Shown: positions 14,301 through 16,770 of the stretch, piece by piece
Position numbering within the stretch: the stretch's first letter is position 1
How the letters are laid out: each line of letters opens with the position of its first letter
NCBI GenBank assembly: GCA_009776695.1
Contig: WRNI01000021.1
Coordinates: forward strand, 1 to 16,770
Length of the DNA stretch: 16,770 bases
Direction of reading: 5' to 3'
Source: Methanomassiliicoccaceae archaeon
Lineage (GTDB): Archaea > Thermoplasmatota > Thermoplasmata > Methanomassiliicoccales > Methanomethylophilaceae
Notes under the pieces: model-generated
Seen by the model: the letters and a program-made list of their open reading frames with translations, nothing else
Told to the model about the DNA's origin: nothing
Databases searched by the model: none
Position numbers and translations under genes: made by a program

Positions 14301-16013
14301 TCAGAGCGATCCGAATGCGGTTCCAGAAAGCAATTTTCTTATTATTTTTTCCGTGTCGCACACTTTTATGCGCTTCTGCTCCCTTGTGTCGCGGTCGCGT
14401 ATGGTCACCGTTCCTTTTTCTTTACCGTCCTCCACGGATGCGTAATCCACGGTGATGCACCATGGTGTTCCGATCTCGTCCATGCGCGCATACCGTCTTC
14501 CTATGGCGCCCGATGCGTCGTAGTACGACGGTATGCCGCTTCCCTGCAACTCTTTGTATACCGACGCCGCAAGAACATCAAGACCGTCCTTGTCCATCAG
14601 CGGAAATACGCCCGCCTTTATCGGAGCGACGTTCGGTTTTAGACGAAGAGTTACGTAATCATCTTTTTCATCGTAAGAGTACGCGTGCTCCAGTATCGAG
14701 TAGAATATCCTGTCCAGGCCGTAGGACGGTTCTATCACGTGAGGTATCACACGCTCTCCGGACACTTTCTCTTTTATCCGGGCAACTTCAAAGAACTCCT
14801 CTCCCAGTGTTATCGTATCATTGCCCACGGTCACCGAAAGCGAGCCGTTCTTTATATCTTCGGGGCGTTTGGATTCTATGGCCTCCGCTATAAGTTTTGC
14901 CTTTTCCTTGAACTTAGGGCCAAGCGCCTTATGCTTTGCCTTGACGGCGTCCCTTTCTATCTCCTTCGGTTCGTCGAACCTTCTGAAATGTGTCATATCT
15001 GCGCCGGAGAATTCGGCGTGGCGGGAAAGGTCCCAGCATCCTCTGTCCGCCACTCCCGTTATCTCGGTCCAGCCGTATGATAATAACGCTTCGGCATCCC
15101 AGCAGTCCGCCGCGTAATGCGCCATCTCGTCCGACAGATGCTGCCTGAATCTCAGTTTTTTGGGATCAAGGCCGAGCGTCAGCATCAGCTGCTGCGTCGT
15201 GTACACAAAGTACGCAAGAACCTTATTCGCGATTATCCCCTTTCTGACGGCGTCGCCCACTGTTATTACTATTTCAGCGCCGTCCTTCGGTATCAGCGTC
15301 ATCTTTTCGTTCTCGACGTCAGGGAACCGCTCCCACCCTTTGTCATCCGGGTCGACGAACAGTTCAACTTCCATCATATTGAATTCCCGCATCCGTATCA
15401 TTCCCTGCCGCGGCGCTATCTCGTTGCGGTATCCGCGTCCTGTCTGTATCACGCCCAACGGCAGCTTATCGCGGTTGTATCTGTATAGGTTCAGGAAATT
15501 GACGAATATTCCCTGTGCAGTCTCAGGTCTGAGATAACCGACCCTTGATGAACCGGGTCCTATCGTGGTCTTGAACATCAGGTTGAAATCCTCTACCGGA
15601 CCTAGCTTGCCTTTGCACTCGGGGCATCTGACATCGTTCTTTCTGAAGAGCTCTTCCAGCTCCTTCGGCGATAATATATCGGGATTTTCATGCAGCCCTT
15701 TTACCAAATGGTCCGCCCTGAACGGTTCCTTACAGTCATCACAGTATGTGATCAGATCGGAGAACTCGTCAACGTGCCCGGACGCCTTGAACACCTGTAC
15801 GGGATTCACCGTCTCAGAATCGATCTCAATGAAACCTTCCCTGTTCTTATATATTGATCTCCACGTTTCGACTATGTTGTTTTTGAGCACACATCCGAGC
15901 GGCCCGTAGTCGAACATGCCGGCGACACCGCCGTATATCTCATAGGACGGCCATATGAAACCCCTTCTTTTGCACAGTGAGAGCAGATCGGACTGGTCGG
16001 GCATTTGTATCAT
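14301..16013 (-). CDS. glyS: glycine--tRNA ligase (dimeric archaeal/eukaryotic type)
   Basis: A 570-residue class II synthetase that charges tRNA-Gly. N-terminal features are KRRGFIWPSYEIYGGVAGMFDYGPLG and the first of two CxxC pairs (Cys91/94 and Cys130/133). LRPETAQGIFVNF and motif 2 (TGRGYRNEIAPRQGMIRMREF, about 191-211) follow. Motif 3 is HVIEPSYGLDRIFYSILEHAY. The C-terminal HGTP anticodon-binding domain begins at LRLKPNVAPIKAGVFPL. ATG 16013 overlaps the stop of the upstream CBS gene as ATGA, so the two are translationally coupled; ATG 16004 is a less likely start. The stop at 14301 is followed by 173 bases without a convincing gene on this strand before the next CBS gene. A tRNA-Gly gene, its substrate, lies elsewhere in the window (8005-8077). 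Confidence 0.96.
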   Translation of the reverse strand: MIQMPDQSDLLSLCKRRGFIWPSYEIYGGVAGMFDYGPLGCVLKNNIVETWRSIYKNREGFIEIDSETVNPVQVFKASGHVDEFSDLITYCDDCKEPFRADHLVKGLHENPDILSPKELEELFRKNDVRCPECKGKLGPVEDFNLMFKTTIGPGSSRVGYLRPETAQGIFVNFLNLYRYNRDKLPLGVIQTGRGYRNEIAPRQGMIRMREFNMMEVELFVDPDDKGWERFPDVENEKMTLIPKDGAEIVITVGDAVRKGIIANKVLAYFVYTTQQLMLTLGLDPKKLRFRQHLSDEMAHYAADCWDAEALLSYGWTEITGVADRGCWDLSRHAEFSGADMTHFRRFDEPKEIERDAVKAKHKALGPKFKEKAKLIAEAIESKRPEDIKNGSLSVTVGNDTITLGEEFFEVARIKEKVSGERVIPHVIEPSYGLDRIFYSILEHAYSYDEKDDYVTLRLKPNVAPIKAGVFPLMDKDGLDVLAASVYKELQGSGIPSYYDASGAIGRRYARMDEIGTPWCITVDYASVEDGKEKGTVTIRDRDTREQKRIKVCDTEKIIRKLLSGTAFGSL

Positions 16014-16770
16014 TTCCTGCAGAGCGCCGATATCACGTCGACATCATATATCATTCCCACAAGTTCATCCCTTGCGTCCCTGACGGGTATCTGGCCGAAA
16101 TCGCGCTGTTTCATTATCTTCGCTATTTCCGAGACGCCCGTTTTCTTGAACACCGTCACCGGATTTCGTACCATATGGTCCCTGACCAGATATTCCTCCG
16201 GTATTGATCTCTCGGTGGCGGTATAGAACAGCGGCAGCACGTTCCTGTATCCCGCAAGTGACTCGTATGCGTCGGTTATGCCAAGCTCGTTCAGCGCCTT
16301 GGGGTCCTTCACCTGATCGACGAAAAGATCACGATCGGTTATTATGCCGGTCAGTTTGCCGGACGCGTCGATGACCGGCATCGCGGGAACGTCGCTTATC
16401 CTCATCGCGTGCACCACGTACGATAACGGAGCGTTCTCGTATGCGGTCACGCACGTGGTGTTCATGACATCCTGCGCCGTGACGCTCAGCTTCTTGCCGG
16501 CGACCACGCCGAGTATGTCCGTCGGCGTTATTATTCCCACAAGTTTCCCGTCATCAAGGACGGGAAGCCTGTGTATGCGGTACTTCGCGAATATTTCCGT
16601 TGCTTCTTCGATCGTCGAGCCGGACGGTACCGTCATGATGTCCTTCTTCATGATCAGTGATAATTGATCCTCATCGAACTTCCTGAACACGTCCCTTCTC
16701 GAAACGATCCCGACGAGCGCCCCGTCCGACGACCTCACCACGGGCAGCCCCGTTATTCCGTTCTTCACCA
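16010..16770 (-). CDS. four-CBS-domain protein (5' partial)
   Basis: The gene runs off the right edge; the GTG at 16768 reads as an internal valine of a CBS repeat (VKNGITGLPVV), not a start. At least 252 residues remain. One partial CBS repeat is followed by three full ones: IMTVPSGSTIEEATEIFAKY..., VMNTTCVTAYENAPLSYVVHAM... and HMVRNPVTVFKKTGVSEIAKIM... A longer linker (DQVKDPKALNELGITDAYESLAGY) precedes the last repeat. There is no other domain after the last CBS repeat; an enzyme or DNA-binding domain at the N terminus cannot be excluded. CBS pairs bind adenine nucleotides in many families; the ligand here is unknown. The stop overlaps the glyS start as ATGA, so its expression is tied to glycyl-tRNA synthetase. 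Confidence 0.88.
   Translation of the reverse strand, partial: VKNGITGLPVVRSSDGALVGIVSRRDVFRKFDEDQLSLIMKKDIMTVPSGSTIEEATEIFAKYRIHRLPVLDDGKLVGIITPTDILGVVAGKKLSVTAQDVMNTTCVTAYENAPLSYVVHAMRISDVPAMPVIDASGKLTGIITDRDLFVDQVKDPKALNELGITDAYESLAGYRNVLPLFYTATERSIPEEYLVRDHMVRNPVTVFKKTGVSEIAKIMKQRDFGQIPVRDARDELVGMIYDVDVISALCRK

Noticed and set aside
16766..16768. GTG as the start of the last CBS gene
   Set aside because: It falls inside a CBS repeat (VKNGITGLPVV), so the true start is beyond the window.

Overview
The window reads as archaeal chromosome. TATA-like boxes lie about 25-35 bp upstream of several genes, and the tRNA has no encoded CCA. The synthetases are the archaeal-type dimeric GlyRS and the archaeal-type ValRS, and there are two multi-CBS proteins. 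HypA, HypD and PdxS, together with a GLUG-repeat surface protein and gut-bacterium-like accessory genes (AlkD, Ogt, VOC protein, DbpA-tailed helicase), point to Thermoplasmatota. My best guess is a Methanomassiliicoccales-like, host-associated methanogen; this is inference and no marker gene proves it. Coding density is high and no gene-free stretch exceeds 300 bases.

Left part (1-3579, plus strand): three tightly packed genes. The first is a very large GLUG-repeat surface protein whose 5' end lies outside the window. It is followed by a 79-residue eight-cysteine zinc-ribbon protein and a Sel1-repeat protein. The unit ends in a strong hairpin plus T-rich tract. Next (3716-5795, plus) come the [NiFe]-hydrogenase maturation genes hypA and hypD, an unrecognised gene that seems to start at CTG, and a doubtful 35-codon ORF.

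Middle part: a minus-strand DNA alkylation repair pair, ogt followed by an alkD-like gene, in which the second gene has no ordinary start codon. Then pdxS (plus, B6 synthesis) with a T8 terminator, tRNA-Gly(GCC) on minus with its own TATA box, and divergently a DEAD-box RNA helicase with a DbpA-type RNA-binding tail. A small VOC-fold protein follows.

Right part (10235-16770, minus strand): a translation block read right to left. A 4xCBS protein (5' end outside) overlaps glyS by an ATGA junction. Then comes a second 4xCBS protein whose C-terminal domain looks like the HPF/RaiA ribosome-hibernation fold, then valS. The pairing of adenylate-sensing CBS modules with two tRNA synthetases, and a possible ribosome-binding factor, is the most interesting functional theme. 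ValRS also has a heavily degenerate KMSKS signature.
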